The notes under the pieces: model-generated
Databases searched by the model: none
What the model saw: only the letters and a program-made list of their open reading frames with translations
What the model was told of the DNA's origin: nothing
Part shown: one piece after another, positions 10,801 to 25,800 of the stretch
Position numbering within the stretch: the first letter of the stretch is position 1
Layout: each line of letters opens with the position of its first letter
Translations under genes and position numbers: made by a program
DNA from: Clonostachys chloroleuca
Lineage: Eukaryota; Ascomycota; Sordariomycetes; Hypocreales; Bionectriaceae
Direction of reading: 5' to 3'
Length of the DNA: 64,000 bases
Assembly (NCBI GenBank): GCA_037952775.1
Contig: JBANAY010000003.1
Span: forward strand, 12,834,001 to 12,898,000

Positions 10801-13800
10801 CGACGACACCCGCGCTTTGGAATTCTGGAGATCGCAATTCCATGATTCCGAGGCTCAAGTATTCCCGGCCTTACCTTCCTCTGGTTACCAGCCTAGTTCA
10901 GACAGCTCCTTGTCCTTTCATGTCAAGGATCTGGAGTGGCCATCAACTGATATTACACCTTCCACTGCTGTTCGTGCTGCTTGGTCCGTGGTTACAGCTC
11001 GAAATACTGATTCAACTGATGTTGTTTTTGGTGTCACGGTCACCGGTAGGCAGGCTGATGTACCTGGCATTGACCAGATGGTGGGACCCGTGATTGCCAC
11101 CGTCCCTGTCCGAGTGTTACTAAACCGTGAGAAGACCCTCGGCGCTCTTCTCAGCGAGGTACAGTCCCAGACTATTGAGATGACCGCATTCGAGCAAACT
11201 GGGTTGCAAAAGATCCGACAAGCTAGTCCATATGCCTCTCAGGCTTGCAACTTCCAAACCTTGCTTGTGATCCAGCCAGAAGAAGATGAAGAGGAGACTA
11301 GCCCGTTATTCACGAAGGCCACTGAGGACATTTTGCTGAACAACTCCTTCGCTGAAATGGACACTCACGGCATCACCCTTGAGATCGATCTGGAGAAAAA
11401 CGGCCTTCAACTTCGATTTGGCTTTGATTCTCACGTGATTCATAAGGACCAGATCCATATGCTCGCTGCTCAATTTCAACATGTCCTTTATCAAGTTCTC
11501 AAGCCCGGGAATATCGGTCGGAAGCTTGCTACGATCAGCGCTACCAGTGAGACGGATCTGGAGCGCATCTGGGGCTGGAATGCTGTGGTACCCGAGGCCT
11601 CCAACACCTGCATCCATGAGCTCATTTCAAAGACTGCAAGCAGGCATCCACAGTCTCTGGCCGTCTCAGGATGGGATGGTGATTGGACGTACCGAGAGCT
11701 TGATTCTATTTCAACGAAGCTGGCACATCATCTTTTCCATCTTGGTGTCGGCCCCGGTGTTATTGTTCCGCTTTGTTTTGAAAAGTCTCGATGGACAGCA
11801 ATTGCTATATTGGCTGTGATGAAGGCTGGAGGTGGCAGTGTCACGATGGACCCCAGCCAACCTGAGGATCGACTGCGAACGATCGTTGACCTCGCCGGTC
11901 CTCGTGTATTGGTTTCATCTTCAACACATGAGAAGCTAGCGCATGCCATCACTGACAAACCGGTCGTTGTTGTCAACGACACGCTTATTGCAACCTTGGC
12001 CAACCCTTTCAAGTCAACACTTCCTCTAGTAGACCCCGCAAGCCTCTTATTTGTGCAATTTACCTCAGGAAGCACAGGTGTGCCAAAGGGTGTGATGATT
12101 TCTCATGCCAACTTCAGCAGTGCCATTAAACATCAACAGGCTGAGCTTGGTATCAAACAATCGTCACGAGTCTATGATTTCGCTTCCTACGCCTTCGACA
12201 CGTCGTGGAACAACATAATTCACACATTCACTGTTGGTGCATGCTTGTGTATCCCCACAGACGCTGACCGTAAAGACGATTTGGCCGGTTCCCTACGCAG
12301 ACACCGCATTACATTTGTTGATCTTACCCCATCTGCCGCCAGCGTTCTCCCCTTAGATGCCTTTGAAGCCCTTGACACCATGGTGCTTGGAGGAGAAGCA
12401 GTGCCCGTCGAATATCGGAAGAAATGGTCGCCTCTGGTTGAACTGAAGAATGCTTACGGGCCTTCTGAATGTACTCCAACTGCCACCCAAGTCACCATCA
12501 CACCCGAATCGACCTTTAACGGAACAATTGGACGGGGCTTGGGTCTCAACACTTGGGTTGTTGATTCCCAGAACGTGAACTCTCTCGTTCCAGTGGGCGG
12601 TACAGGTGAACTTCTTCTTGAAGGCCCGTTGGTCGGTCTTGGATACCTTGGGGAAGCTGAAAAGACAGCTGCATCCTTCATCAATGACCCCAGCTGGTTA
12701 CTTAGAGGCGGACCAAACGGTCAGCCAGGACGCCGCGGTCGCCTATATATGACTGGTGATTTAGTCCGATATGACACTGACGGTACCTTGCTTTTTGTTG
12801 GTCGAAAAGATGCCCAGGTCAAGATCAACGGGCAGCGTGTAGAACTTGGTGAAATTGACAATCATGTATCTCGCTACGAGCAAGTGCGTCAAGTTTCTTG
12901 CCTCCTGCCCAAATCAGGAATTTTGGCCAAGAAGCTGGTGGGCATTGTCAGTTTCAAGGACATCCCAGAGATCGAGGACCCCGAGTCAGAGATCCAGCTT
13001 GTCTCAAATCATCACCTTCCCTTGGTTCAGACACACACCAATGCCATTGAAGCTATTCTGGATGAGGCCCTCCCTTCCTACATGACACCCTCTGTCTGGA
13101 TCGCTCTGAATCGCCTGCCGTTGAGCACAGCTGGCAAGCTAAACCACAAGGATCTTCGAAACTGGCTGGTCAACCTGGATACGGAAACCTTTGAGAAGAT
13201 AAATACGAATTCCAGCATGGCCAGCTTGCGGGAGCCGCAAAATGACGGCGAACGTGCTCTCGTCCAGGTCTGTAGCCGTGTCCTGAATATCCCAGTCAAC
13301 GAGATCAACCTTGATCGGTCCTTCGTTTCTAATGGCGGTGATTCCATTTCTGCCATGAGGCTGGTACCTCGATGCCGCGCTGCCAAGATCGAGCTCTCTG
13401 TTGCAATCCTTCTCAAAAGCAAGTCACTTGCCGAGGTCGTTCGACGTGCCAGTGTATCGCAGATCTCCAACATCTCCATGGATGAGACCATGAACTCCGA
13501 GTTTGGACTTTCTCCCATCCAACAGTGGTTTCTTCAGCAAATTCCAGCAGACTTGGCAGCTACTCGAGAGTATTACTACAACCAAGGGTTCTATGTCAAG
13601 GCCAGGCGCCATATCGCGCCCGAGCGTCTCTCTCAGGTCATCTCTCAAATCGTTGCCAACCACTCGATGCTGCGGGCACGCTTCCACCGACATGGCGAAA
13701 ACTGGACTCAGAGTGTACCAAAAGCCGAAAACGCACTGTACCACTTTGAGTCGAAGCAAGTTGACTCGATCGAAGATATCAGAGTAGCAGCAGCCCAAAG

Positions 13801-16800
13801 ACAGCAGGAATTGAATATTGAAACAGGATACGTGTTTGCAGTAGATCTCTACAATACTCCAAGGGGAGAACAGTTTATTATCTTCATTGCTCACCATCTT
13901 GTTGTCGATCTAGTTTCTTGGCGAGTTATTTTTGACGACATTGAGGCTCTTTTAAAAGGTCAAGAAGTTGAGAAATCCCTGCCATTCCAGAACTGGAACC
14001 GTCTACAAATAGAAAAAGCCAAGGCCGCCAAGTTCGACTCTGCATCCGTTCTTTCTACTGAAGGCACTGGTAGCCAATTGGAATTTTGGCATTTTACTGA
14101 GGCTACACCTAACACAGCAAGCGACCATCGTGAGATTCTGGTCAAGGCTGACCGTCAGACAACCTCATTTGCCTTGAAAGATGCTAATGAAGTGTTCGGC
14201 ACGGAGCCCGTTGATTTATTTATTTCCGCCGTCTGGGATTCCTTCTTTTATATCTTCTCTCAACGCAAGAGTCTTACTATCTTCAACGAGGCGCACGGCC
14301 GAGAGCCTGGGGACACAGGAGCAGATCTCTCGCGTATAGTAGGATGGTTTACTACAATTAGCCCGATCAATGTGGAAAGGTCTTTTAACAACAATACCTT
14401 GGACATTATCCGATCTGTTAAGGACGCTAGAAAGAGGCTCCCTGCCAATGGTTATAATTACTTTACTGCGAGATTCCTGAACGAGGAGGGAAGGAAGGCA
14501 TTTGAGCATCATAACTCAACCATGGAAGTTGCCTTCAACTACCATGGACTCTTCCAGCAGCTCGAGCAAGCTGACGCCTTATTCGAAGATTTCAATCTTG
14601 AGGGTGTTTCCGATGACGGTCCATCCCTACCAACATCCACATTGTTCGACATAAACACATCAGTCAAAGATGGCCAGGTCCAATACCTGTTCTCCTGCAA
14701 TAAGCACATCGCTCACCAAGATCTGATTAAAAAGTGGGTGTCTCATGTGCCCGCTTCTTTAAAGTCTATTTGTGCCGAGCTCTCTTCTCGTAAGAAGGGT
14801 AAAACGCTTTCGGACTATGAAGCGCTCGATCTTGACTACAAGACACTGGATGAACTCGAAGCGAATATTCTTCCGGCTATTGTATCTACAAATCTGTCCG
14901 AGGTTGAGGATATTCTTCCGTGCTCTCCAATGGTGGATGGTATTTTGTTAAGCCAGTTGAAGGATCCTGGTTCATATAATACAACAGAGATCTACCAGAT
15001 CATCACCCGCGACCAAAACTCCCAGACGCTACAGCATCTGGCCGATGCTTGGCAAAAGGTTATTGAGCGACAGCCCTCTCTCAGATCTGTCTTCATCTCT
15101 AGTATGGACTCATTTGCAGCTTTTAACCAGGTGATCTTGGAACACTTCTATGGGGAGGTTGTCCTGCTCCAGGCCAGTGATGAGGCATCTTCTCTAGATA
15201 TGCTCAAGAATATCACTCGTGCTACTTATCAAAAGAATATACCGCCCCATCGCCTTACTTTATGCCAGGCGTTAGACAATGGTGCAATATTCTGTTTGGT
15301 TGAGATGAGCCATGCAATCACTGACGGATCATCGACCGAAATTATTTTACAGGACTGGACAAGCGCCTATGAGGGAACTTTATCCAAAGGATCACTCATC
15401 GAAACGGCTCGAGGAGTCTCGCGAGTTCTCAGGTCAAGTTCTAAATCCAAGAAGATGGAGTTTTGGAAGCAGAAACTTGCTGGCGTTGAGCCTTGTCACT
15501 TCCCTCGCCTGGCACAGTCTCCTTCAGCCGGTGTTAAGGGCTCGACAGTTAGTGCTCATCTTGGCGGCTCGGCATTTGTCCAGATTCAAGAATACTGTGA
15601 AACCCACTCTGTGACGACTGCTGGTCTGTTTCAGAGCGCTTGGTCATTGGTTCTTGGAGCCTATACTGGAATGGAGACAGTATGCTTTGGCTATCTTGCT
15701 GCAGGCAGAGATCTACCTGTCCCTGACATTTCTGAATCTATTGGTGTGTACGCGAACATGATGATTTGCAGGGCCGACATTCCTCGCGACAGGACCAGCA
15801 GAGTTTTAGTTCAGAAGATCCACGACCAACTTGTGGAAGACTTGAATTATCAATTCTGCTCATTGGCCGATATTCAGCATAGTTTGGAACTACCTGCTGG
15901 TAAGGATTTGTTCAATTCCATCATGTCTTATCAGCGAAGAGGTGCCATGTCAGATATGGAAAGCGAACCGAGCGTATCCTTTATTGATATCGAGGGCGAA
16001 GATCTGACCGAGTATGATATTGCTATTGATGTTATCCACATGACAACTGGGGTTACGATCTATTTGAATCACGCAATGTCATGCCTGGCCACGGAGCAAG
16101 CCCAGCGTGCTGCAACTCTGGTCATGGATATTGTGCAGGAACTTATCGGAGCTGATGAGAATAAGACATTATTACAACTAGCCTCTGTTGCCCAGCCAGA
16201 TCTGGAAAAAATTTGGGATTGGAACGAAGAAGTCCCAGAGACTATCGAGAATACCGTGGACAACATCTTCAAGGACGTCGCCATGAAGACACCTAATGCC
16301 CCAGCTATTAGTGCCTGGGATGGTGACTGGACTTACAAAGAGTTTGACGACATTGCTACTCGCCTTGCTCATCGCTTGGTCGAACTTGGCGTTGGCTCTA
16401 ACATGATTGTCCCTCTCTGCTTTGAGAAGTCGAAATGGCATGCATTGGCACGTCTGGCCGTTATGAAGGCCGGCGGTGCATCTGTTGCCCTGGACACAAG
16501 CTTACCTGAAGAACGTTTGGCTGTTATCACTAAGCAAGTGCGATGCAAGCTGGTCCTTGCCTCCCCATCCAAAAAGGAACTTGCAAATCGCCTGACGGAT
16601 CAACCAATTGTTCTGATTGATGATTCGTACATAAACCAGATTCCTGCTCCAGGGAAGAAGACCCTGCCTCTTATAAAGCCTTCCGATTGGCTTTATATTG
16701 TTTTTACCTCAGGCAGTACGGGTACTCCAAAGGGTGTTGTAATCAGTCATGAAAACTTCAGTAGCGCTATTGAACACCAGCAGGAGGGCTTAGGATACAG

Positions 16801-19800
16801 GGCATCATCAAGAGTATTTGACTTTGCTATGTATGCCTTTGATGTGACATGGTCTAACTTCCTACATACTCTGACAGCCGGTGGCTGCCTTTGCATCCCA
16901 TCAGACTCCGACGCCAAGAACAATATTGTTGGGTCTCTGCGTGCGTTTAAGGCAAATTTTGCTGACTTGACACCATCTTTAGCCAGCACAATGCGTCCCG
17001 CAGAGCTCAAACTTGACAGATTACTCTTCAGTGGCGAGGCACTCTCTGGCAAGCTTGCATATGAGTGGGCACAGCACTCTGTGCCTCTCAACACCTACGG
17101 TCCTGCAGAATGCAGTGTTAAGACCTCATGGGACATCGTTGGACAAAATAACGAAGATGCCGCCACAAGTATCGGTATTGGATATGGTCTCATTACTTGG
17201 GTTGTCCAGCCTCTCAACTATAACCAGCTTTCGCCAATTGGAAGCATCGGAGAACTACTTCTCGAGGGTCCCCTAGTATCATCTGGCTATTTATTCGATC
17301 CTGAAAAAACATCAACATCATTTATCCATGATCCTGATTGGCTTGTACGCGGCACTGCTACCCGCCCTGGTCGCCGTGGACGCCTGTATAAGACGGGTGA
17401 CTTGGTCCGCTATAACGCCGATGGCAACTTGATCTTCATGGGCCGAAAAGACACTCAGGTCAAAATTCACGGTCAGCGTGTTGAACTGGGTGATGTTGAG
17501 CACCACGTCCGTGATAACATCCGCAGCGACGCCGTCGAGCAAGTTCTGGCTGAGATTGTCACACCCCGAGACAGCAAGACCTCTGTCCTTGTGGCATTCG
17601 TCAGTGCTGACCTTAGTTCCCCCGTCGAAGGATTCGAGGAGGCCATCAAAAAGCTTCTTGCCGGCCTTGATGAACGCCTTCTTGCACACATACCTGCGTA
17701 CATGATTCCTTCAGCTTACATTCCCATCCAATCTGTCCCCATTGCAGCTACTGGAAAGGCAGATCGCCGAAAGCTTCGCAACATGGCTGAGAAGATGACA
17801 CTCGAGGAGCTTGTCGCCCTGACTTCTAATGAGGGCGATCGCCGTGCTCCCAGCAGCCCCGAAGAGAAACAGCTTCAAGAGCTCTGGGGATCAGTGCTCG
17901 AAATAGAGCCTGGTAGAATTAGCGCAAATGACAGCTTCTTCCGAGTGGGAGGAGACTCGATCGGTGCGATGAAGCTCGTTGCTGCCGCTCGAGAATTAGG
18001 AATTTCTTTCACAGTGGCGGATATCTTTAAGAATCCAAGACTTAGTGATCTCGCCACTGTCTACACGCGGTCATCTGATAGCTCTACGTTAGATGTCGTT
18101 CCAGCCTTCTCTCTCCTCAAAGATGCGCCCCATATCGATGCTCTCAAGGCCCAAGTGGCACGTCTCTGTGGTGTCAACGAATCTCAGATAGAGGACGTGT
18201 TCCCTTGCACCCCACTTCAAGAGGGTCTGCTGGCACTCACAATGAAGAGAGCAGGTGATTACGTCGCGAGATATGTCTTGAAGCTGAAGCCTGCTGTCAA
18301 AATCTCCCGACTACAAAAGGCTTGGGCCGATCTCGTCGCATCTACTCCCATCCTTCGCACCCGCATTGTGGACCTTGGGGCCAATGGTCTGGTCCAAACT
18401 GTGCTAGATGAGGAGCCATACTGGCCTCAAGTTGAGGGGGCCAAGACTCTTCATGACTATATTGAGGCAGACAAGGTTATGCCCACCGGCCTCGGGACGC
18501 CTCTTATGCGACTTCAAGTCATCAATGATGGCGCGAACGGAGACCGTTACCTGGTTTGGACTATTCATCACGCTCTTTACGATGGCTGGTCCATGCCAAT
18601 CCTGCTGGAGGCCCTAGAAGACTCGTATAGGGGAGACCCAGTTGTCACCAATCCCCCGGCTTACCAACAGTTTGTTCGATACATTATGGACATTGATGAA
18701 GGTCGAGCCACCCAATTCTGGAAGGACCAGTTTGACGACTTGGAGGCCCAAGTTTTCCCGACGCTGCCTTCAGCAACTTACCAACCCAAATCTGACACAG
18801 CTTTGACGCATCTCGTGGATGATATTCAATGGCCCAAGTCCGACATTACTCCGTCGAGCATTATCAAGACTGCATGGTCAATTCTTATTAGCAGGTATAC
18901 TGCTTCGACCGATGTCGTCTTTGGGGTCACCACCACAGGTCGACAGGCAGCTGTCCCTGGCATCGATCGTATGATGGGACCTACCCTAGCCACCGTACCG
19001 TTCAGGGTTGGCCTGGCAAACAAGTCAATTCAGGAACTCCTCTCACAGATTCAAATGCAGTCTGTTGAAATGACACAATATGAACAGACCGGCCTGCAGA
19101 AGATTCGTCGTCTGAATGCTTTCTCTGAGCGTGCTTGCGACTTTCAGTCCCTTCTCGTTGTCCACTCTGCAGAATTAGCAGAGGAGAGCGAGAGTGAACT
19201 CTTCTCACGCAATGAAGACAAGGAAGAGGAGTTCTTCGAGTTCGATACGCACGCTATTACTATTGACTGTTTCCTCGAGAAGCATGGCATGGAACTTCGC
19301 GTAGGATTTGATCATTCAGTGGTGAATACCCAGCAAGTCGAAAGGATTGCCTCGCAACTTGTATATATCGTGAAGCAACTTTGCTTGCCGGCCAACAGCT
19401 CGGTAACCGTTAGCGATGTCCAAGTTGTTTCACAGCAAGACTTGCAAGACATTTGGTCGTGGAATTTGGAAGTGCCACCAACTGTACAAACCACTGTTCA
19501 TGACTTGATCAGCAAAACAGTTCTCAAGCAACCAGACTCTTTGGCCATCGATGCGTGGGACGGCAAGTGGACTTATGGACAGCTGGATCGTACATCTACA
19601 CGGCTCGCCTACTACCTAGCATCCTTGGGAGTGTCTCCTGGAGTTATTGTTCCGATCTATTTCGAAAAGTGCCGTTGGACACCAATAGCACAGCTTGCCG
19701 TTATGAAGGCTGGTGGTGCCTCTGTACTTCTGGACACAGCCCTCCCGGTAGACCGCTTGCGATCTATTGTTGATCAGGTAGATCCAATTCTACTTCTCGC

Positions 19801-22800
19801 GTCACCTAAAAATACTGGGTCGGCTGCTATCTTGTCGGGAAAGCCAGTTTTAACTCTTGATGATGACTTCATACATGAACTTGCTAGCAAAACCCCTGAA
19901 GTCCAAGCGCTGCCAGTTGTCGCACCCGAAGATAAGTTGTATATCGTCTTCACATCCGGTAGTACCGGGACACCTAAGGGAGTTATTATTACTCACTCCA
20001 ATTTTGCGAGCGCTATGACGAATCAGCATGGAGCTCACGCTTTCTCTTCCAAATCAAGAGTCTATGATTTTGCTTCTTACGCCTTCGACGTGGCCTGGGC
20101 CAACTTCCTTACAACGCTCGAGTGTGGTGCCTGCCTATGTATCCCGTCTGATGTTGAGAGACGGGATGACCTTGCTGGCTCATTGAAGCGATTCCAAATT
20201 ACCCATACTGAGCTTACACCATCAGCCGCACAAATTCTCCCCCTGGAAGTTATTAGCCAGCTTAACACCTTGATTCTTGGAGGAGAACGTCTATCTGCTG
20301 ACCTAGCCCGAACGTGGGCCAAGACTGTCAAAAACTTAAAGAACTCATACGGCCCATGTGAATGCACTCCAACTTCAACTGTTGCCTCCATCTCGTCAGA
20401 TGTTTCCAACCTTTCCAGCATTGGTACTGGAGTGGGTGTAAATACGTGGGTTGTCGATCCTAACAATTACCACTCCTTGACCCCTATTGGAGGTATTGGT
20501 GAGCTCTTACTGGAAGGTCCCTCCGTTGGGCCTGGCTACCTTGGGGACCCTGAAAAGACCGCGACCACTTTCATCAATGATCCAAATTGGCTCCTTCAGG
20601 GCGCGGCTGGTATCCAAGGCCGCCACGGGCGTCTTTACATGACTGGCGACTTGGTGCAATATGATACGGACGGAAGCTTGACTTTTGTCGGGCGAAAGGA
20701 TGCACAGGTTAAGGTGAATGGACAGCGTGTCGAGCTTAGCGAGATAGAAAGTCATGTGGTTCGACATTCCCAGGTCCGCCAGAGCGCTGTTCTCCTTCCT
20801 AAGACAGGTCTTTGTGCCAACAGACTGGTGGGTGTTTTAAGCCTCAAAGACTTCTATGACTCCCAAACACCCACTGGGTCACCCATCCAGCTGCTATCCA
20901 GAAAGAGCCTTGAAAAGGCGCAGAAACACATTCAGGAAATCCAATCGATGATGGCAGAGCATCTACCTGCGTACATGATCCCCACCGTGTGGCCCGTCCT
21001 GAGCGAACTTCCCCTGAATGCCTCAGGGAAGCTCAACCATCGCCAGTTGAGGACCTGGCTGCAAGACATGGATGCGGAAACCTACAAGTTAGTTTCTCAA
21101 GATGAAGAGGCAAGCTCTACGGAGCCCACAAATGAACAAGAACGAATCATTCGCGATGTTTGCAGTTATGTACTAAACATGCCAACCGAGGCCATCAACC
21201 TTCAGCGATCCTTTGTGGCTAATGGAGGAGACTCTATTTCCGCTATGAGAGTTTCACCAAAGTGTCGTGAAGCTAATGTTGTGTTTTCTGTTGCAACTCT
21301 GCTTAAAAGTAAATCATTAATTGAGGTGGCCGAGGCGGCTTCCGCTACCAAGACGACTCTGGTCTCCCAGGTCCAGGAGGATACACCATTTGCCCTGTCA
21401 CCAATCCAACAGTGGTTCTTTGAGCAGTCCTCCTACGATGTCATCAACACTCAAGAATACTACTGCAATCAGAGCTTCTATCTGAAGCTTCGAGATGACT
21501 TCCCAGTTGATGTCATTGAGAGATCCGTCCTAAAGATTGTGGAGATACATCCCATGCTGAGGGCACGTTTTCACATGACCTCGGCAAAGGGCCCATGGAT
21601 GCAGAGTGTCACCAAGATGCAGAATAACCCTTATCACTTTGGCTTTGAACAGGTAGGCTCCCTTTCTGAGGTTGAGTCTCGTGCCGCCCGACGCCAGAAG
21701 TTACTTGACATAGAAAAGGGCCCTGTCTTCGCTGTAGATTTATTTACCCTACCGTTTGGCGGACAATTCATCTCTCTTATTGCCCATCACTTGGTGGTTG
21801 ATCTTGTTTCATGGCGCATTATTCTCGACGATCTAGAGACTCTTCTTGCCGGTGGATCTATAGATGCAGGGTTACCCTTTCAAACCTGGAACCAGCTTCA
21901 AAGTCAGAAGGTTGCATCAAATGAGTTCAACCCAGGCAGAGTTCTCTCAACAAAAGGGGTAGGCAACGACTTAAACTTCTGGGGTTTCCAAGACAACACG
22001 CCCAATACGGTTAATGATCACATCCATCGGTCAGTCACCGTCAATCAGTCTACAACTTCATTACTTCTCAAGGGGGCAAATGAAGTCTTCAATACTGAGC
22101 CTGTTGATTTGCTACTCTCAGCTGTATGGGATGCATTCTTCCATGTTTTCCCTCAGAGAGAAGGCCTCACGATCTTTAACGAAGGCCACGGCCGTGAGCC
22201 TTGGGATACCCAGATTGATCTGTCAAGGACTGTTGGTTGGTTCACAACGATGAGTCCTATAGATGTCTCCCAATCCTCGGGAAAAAATAGAGCCAACATT
22301 GTCCGTCTCGTTAAAGATGCTAGAAGAAAACTCCCTTCGAATGGATGGGCCTATTTTGCCTCTAGGTATCTAAATGAAAAGGGAACGAAGGCTTTTGCAA
22401 GCCACGGGCCTACTGTGGAGGTAACATTCAACTACCATGGTCAATTCCAGCAGCTGGAACGTGAAGATGCTCTATTTGACGAAATTACGCTGTCCAAAGT
22501 GTCTGATGACGGACCTTCCCTCCCTGTCGGCTCTCTCTTTAACATTAATGTTTCTATTGAGGGGGGCAAACCGTATTTTCTTTTGCTTGGAACAAGAATA
22601 TTGCATACCAAAGCCTGATTGGAGAATGGGTCGCGCAGCTCGAGCCATCTCTCAAATCTATCTGTGGTGACCTTTTCGCAATAACTTCTTCTTCGACCTT
22701 GAGCGATTACGAGTTCTTAGATCTTGACTATGCCTCACTCGACCAACTAGAAGGGTCCATCCTACCGGGTATTAGATCTCTCAACAATACAACCATTGAG

Positions 22801-25800
22801 GGTGTCTTCCCATGCTCACCAATGGTTGACGGTATGCTCATCTCACAAACTGAGGAGTCAAGTTTGTATAAAACTACACAAATGTATCAGCTTAATGCCA
22901 AACCAGGTGCTAGGCTTGATTTGAAGCGTTTGTCCCAAGCATGGCAACGGGTAGTGGATCGCCATCCTGCCCTTCGCTCGGTGTTCATCCAAGGCATGGA
23001 TTCATCCGCCGCTTTTAATCAAGTTGTGCTAGCGTCTGTGCGTGCTGATGTGACGATATTTGAGGAAGAGAACGAGCTTTCCCCCGAGGAGCTGTTTCGA
23101 AAGATTCCTCCTGTGAATTATACGCAGCGAAAGCCACCTCATCACCTAGCATTGTGCTACGTCCGGAAGACACAGAATATTTTCTGTTTGATTGAGATGA
23201 GCCACGCTATCACCGATGGTGGCTCTGCTGGAATTATCCTGCAAGACTGGGCAAATGCTTATGCCGGCACTCTTCAGCCAGCCAACTTTTCAAATATTAG
23301 CATCGATTTTGCACGATATTTGCAAACCGTTTCAAAAGAAGAGAAACTCGCATTTTGGAAGAATAAGCTTGCGGATCTAGAGCCTTGCCATTTCCCCGCG
23401 CTATCCGATAGTACGCCTAAATTCAAGGATGAACTCGCAACAACTTCCATTACTCTTAGTGGCGACAAATTTTGGGAGATTCGGCAGTTCTGCAAAGAGC
23501 ACGAGGTTACACCTGCCAGTCTTGTCCAGAGCGCCTGGGCGCTCACCCTGGCGTCCTATACTCGGGATACATCTGTGTGCTTCGGTTACTTGGCCTCTGG
23601 AAGAGATTTGGACATTCCAGGGCTTGAAAACTCCATTGGTGCCTATGCTAATTTGTTAGTTTGCCGTGCTGACATTAACTATAATGACATGGCCGGGGAC
23701 TTCGTTCGCAGCATACATGATCAAACCTTTGAGGATATTAGTGCACAGCATTGCTCATTGGCTGACATCCACCATGTGCTGGATCTACCAGCTGGTCAGA
23801 CTCTATTCAATACCATCATGTCCTTCCAGAACGACGACGTCATGGCTGATATCACGGATGACCAAGAAGTGACCTTTATTGACTTGGAGGGAGCGGATCC
23901 CACCGAGTTCGATATTTCTCTAAGCGCCGTTCTAGGCCTCTCCGAGCTATCCTTCTATCTTCATGGTAAGGTGCAATGCTTATCTCAGAAACAGATTGCT
24001 CGAGTAGCTTCATTGTTGGAGACTATGGTCTTATCATTAGTAAATGCCACCATGCCGCAATCTGAATCCAGCGACTCACACAAACTTCGCAACTTCGAGT
24101 TTATAACACAACAAGATGTCGAAGAGATCTGGGCCCGAAACTCCGAGGTCCCCGAGACATTATACTTGCGTGCACCACCTTATTCAGGATGTCGTCGGCC
24201 GTCAGCCAGACGCATTAGCCGTCTCTTCATGGGATGGAGAATGGACGTACCGTGAGCTTGATCAAGTGTCCTCGCGTCTTGCAGAGCATTTGGTCAGCCA
24301 AGGAGTTGGGCCAGAGGTCTTTGTTCCCCTCTGCTTTGAAAAGTCGAAATGGACACCAGTCGCCATGCTGGCCGTGATGAAGGCTGGAGGTGCTTCAGTT
24401 GCTTTGGATACAAGCCAGCCCGAAGAGCGTCTGCGCAGTATTGTCGACCAAGTTAATCCGGTCTTGGTTCTGTCATCACCTTCAAAGAAGAATCTGGCCA
24501 CAATCTTGAGCGATGCGCCAACTGTTGTCGTTGATAGCACTCAAAGATCTCAATGGTTTGCAAATGCAAAGCTTCCTACTATCAGCCCATCCAATACCCT
24601 CTTTTTAGTCTTCACTTCCGGAAGCACAGGCACTCCAAAAGGAGTACGAATCACTCACTCCAACTTTGCTACATCCATCAAACATCAACAAAAGGCCTGG
24701 GGCTTCAAGCCGTATGATCGAGTGTACGACTTTGCTTCTTACGCATTTGATGTTGCTTGGTCTAACCCTCTTCATTCATTTACCTGCGGAGCTACTCTTT
24801 GCATCCCGTCCGATGAGGAGCGTAAAGATGATATTGCTGGATCAATCAAGCGTCTACGCACCACTTTCTTGCATCTCACTCCTTCGACTGCCAGTATCAT
24901 TCCTCTTGAGACGCTCAGATCCCTAAAAACGCTTGTCCTCGGTGGCGAAGCACTTCCTAAAGAGTATGCCAAGCAATGGGCATCCCTGGGAATCAGTTTG
25001 AGAAACACCTACGGCCCTTCCGAATGTACTCCGACCGCTACTATTGCCAGTCTCACCACCGATAACGCATCTACAGCAGGAATAGGGTTTGGTACAGGTC
25101 TTAACACTTGGATCGCCGATCCCCACAACTCTGACGCACTTGTTCCTGTTGGTAGCATGGGTGAGCTCTTGTTGGAAGGACCTCTTGTTGGCCCTGGATA
25201 CTACAAAGATCCCGAGAAAACTATGGAAGCTTTCATTGACTCACCAACCTGGCTTGTTCGTGGTAGCAAGGCCTACCCTGGCCGTCAAGGTATAGTGTAT
25301 AAGACTGGTGACTTGGTGCGCTATAATGAGAACGGAAGTATCGCGTACCTGGGACGAAAGGATGATCAGGTCAAGATCAACGGTCAGCGGGTGGAGCTTG
25401 GAGACATTGAAAATCATATGAACCGACATCCAGATACCAGGCAAGCAGCCTGCTTAGTTCCTAAGTCTGGACCTGGAGCTAAGAAGCTCATTGGCTTCTT
25501 CACTCTGAATGGTATAGATTCCCACAATGCGGAATCCCTGCACTTGACCACCATTCCTGAGCAGTATTCGACTAAAGTCAAGGAATATCTGGAGTCTGTT
25601 CAGTCGCTATTGGACAGCTCGCTTCCGGCGTACATGGTACCTTCGACCTGGATCGGGTTGCAGCATATTCCACTAAGCGCCTCTGGGAAGTTGAACCACA
25701 AGTTGCTTCGGACGTGGGTTACTGAGATGAACCCCGCAACATTCACCAAGATCACCAATGTTGGCCAAGTCCTTCATTCCCGAGAGCCTATCAATGATGC

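Noticed and set aside
15312..15614. Long antisense and alternate-frame open frames within the synthetase
   Set aside because: Many such frames exist along the 45 kb, but none shows domain text; they are shadows of the coding frame.
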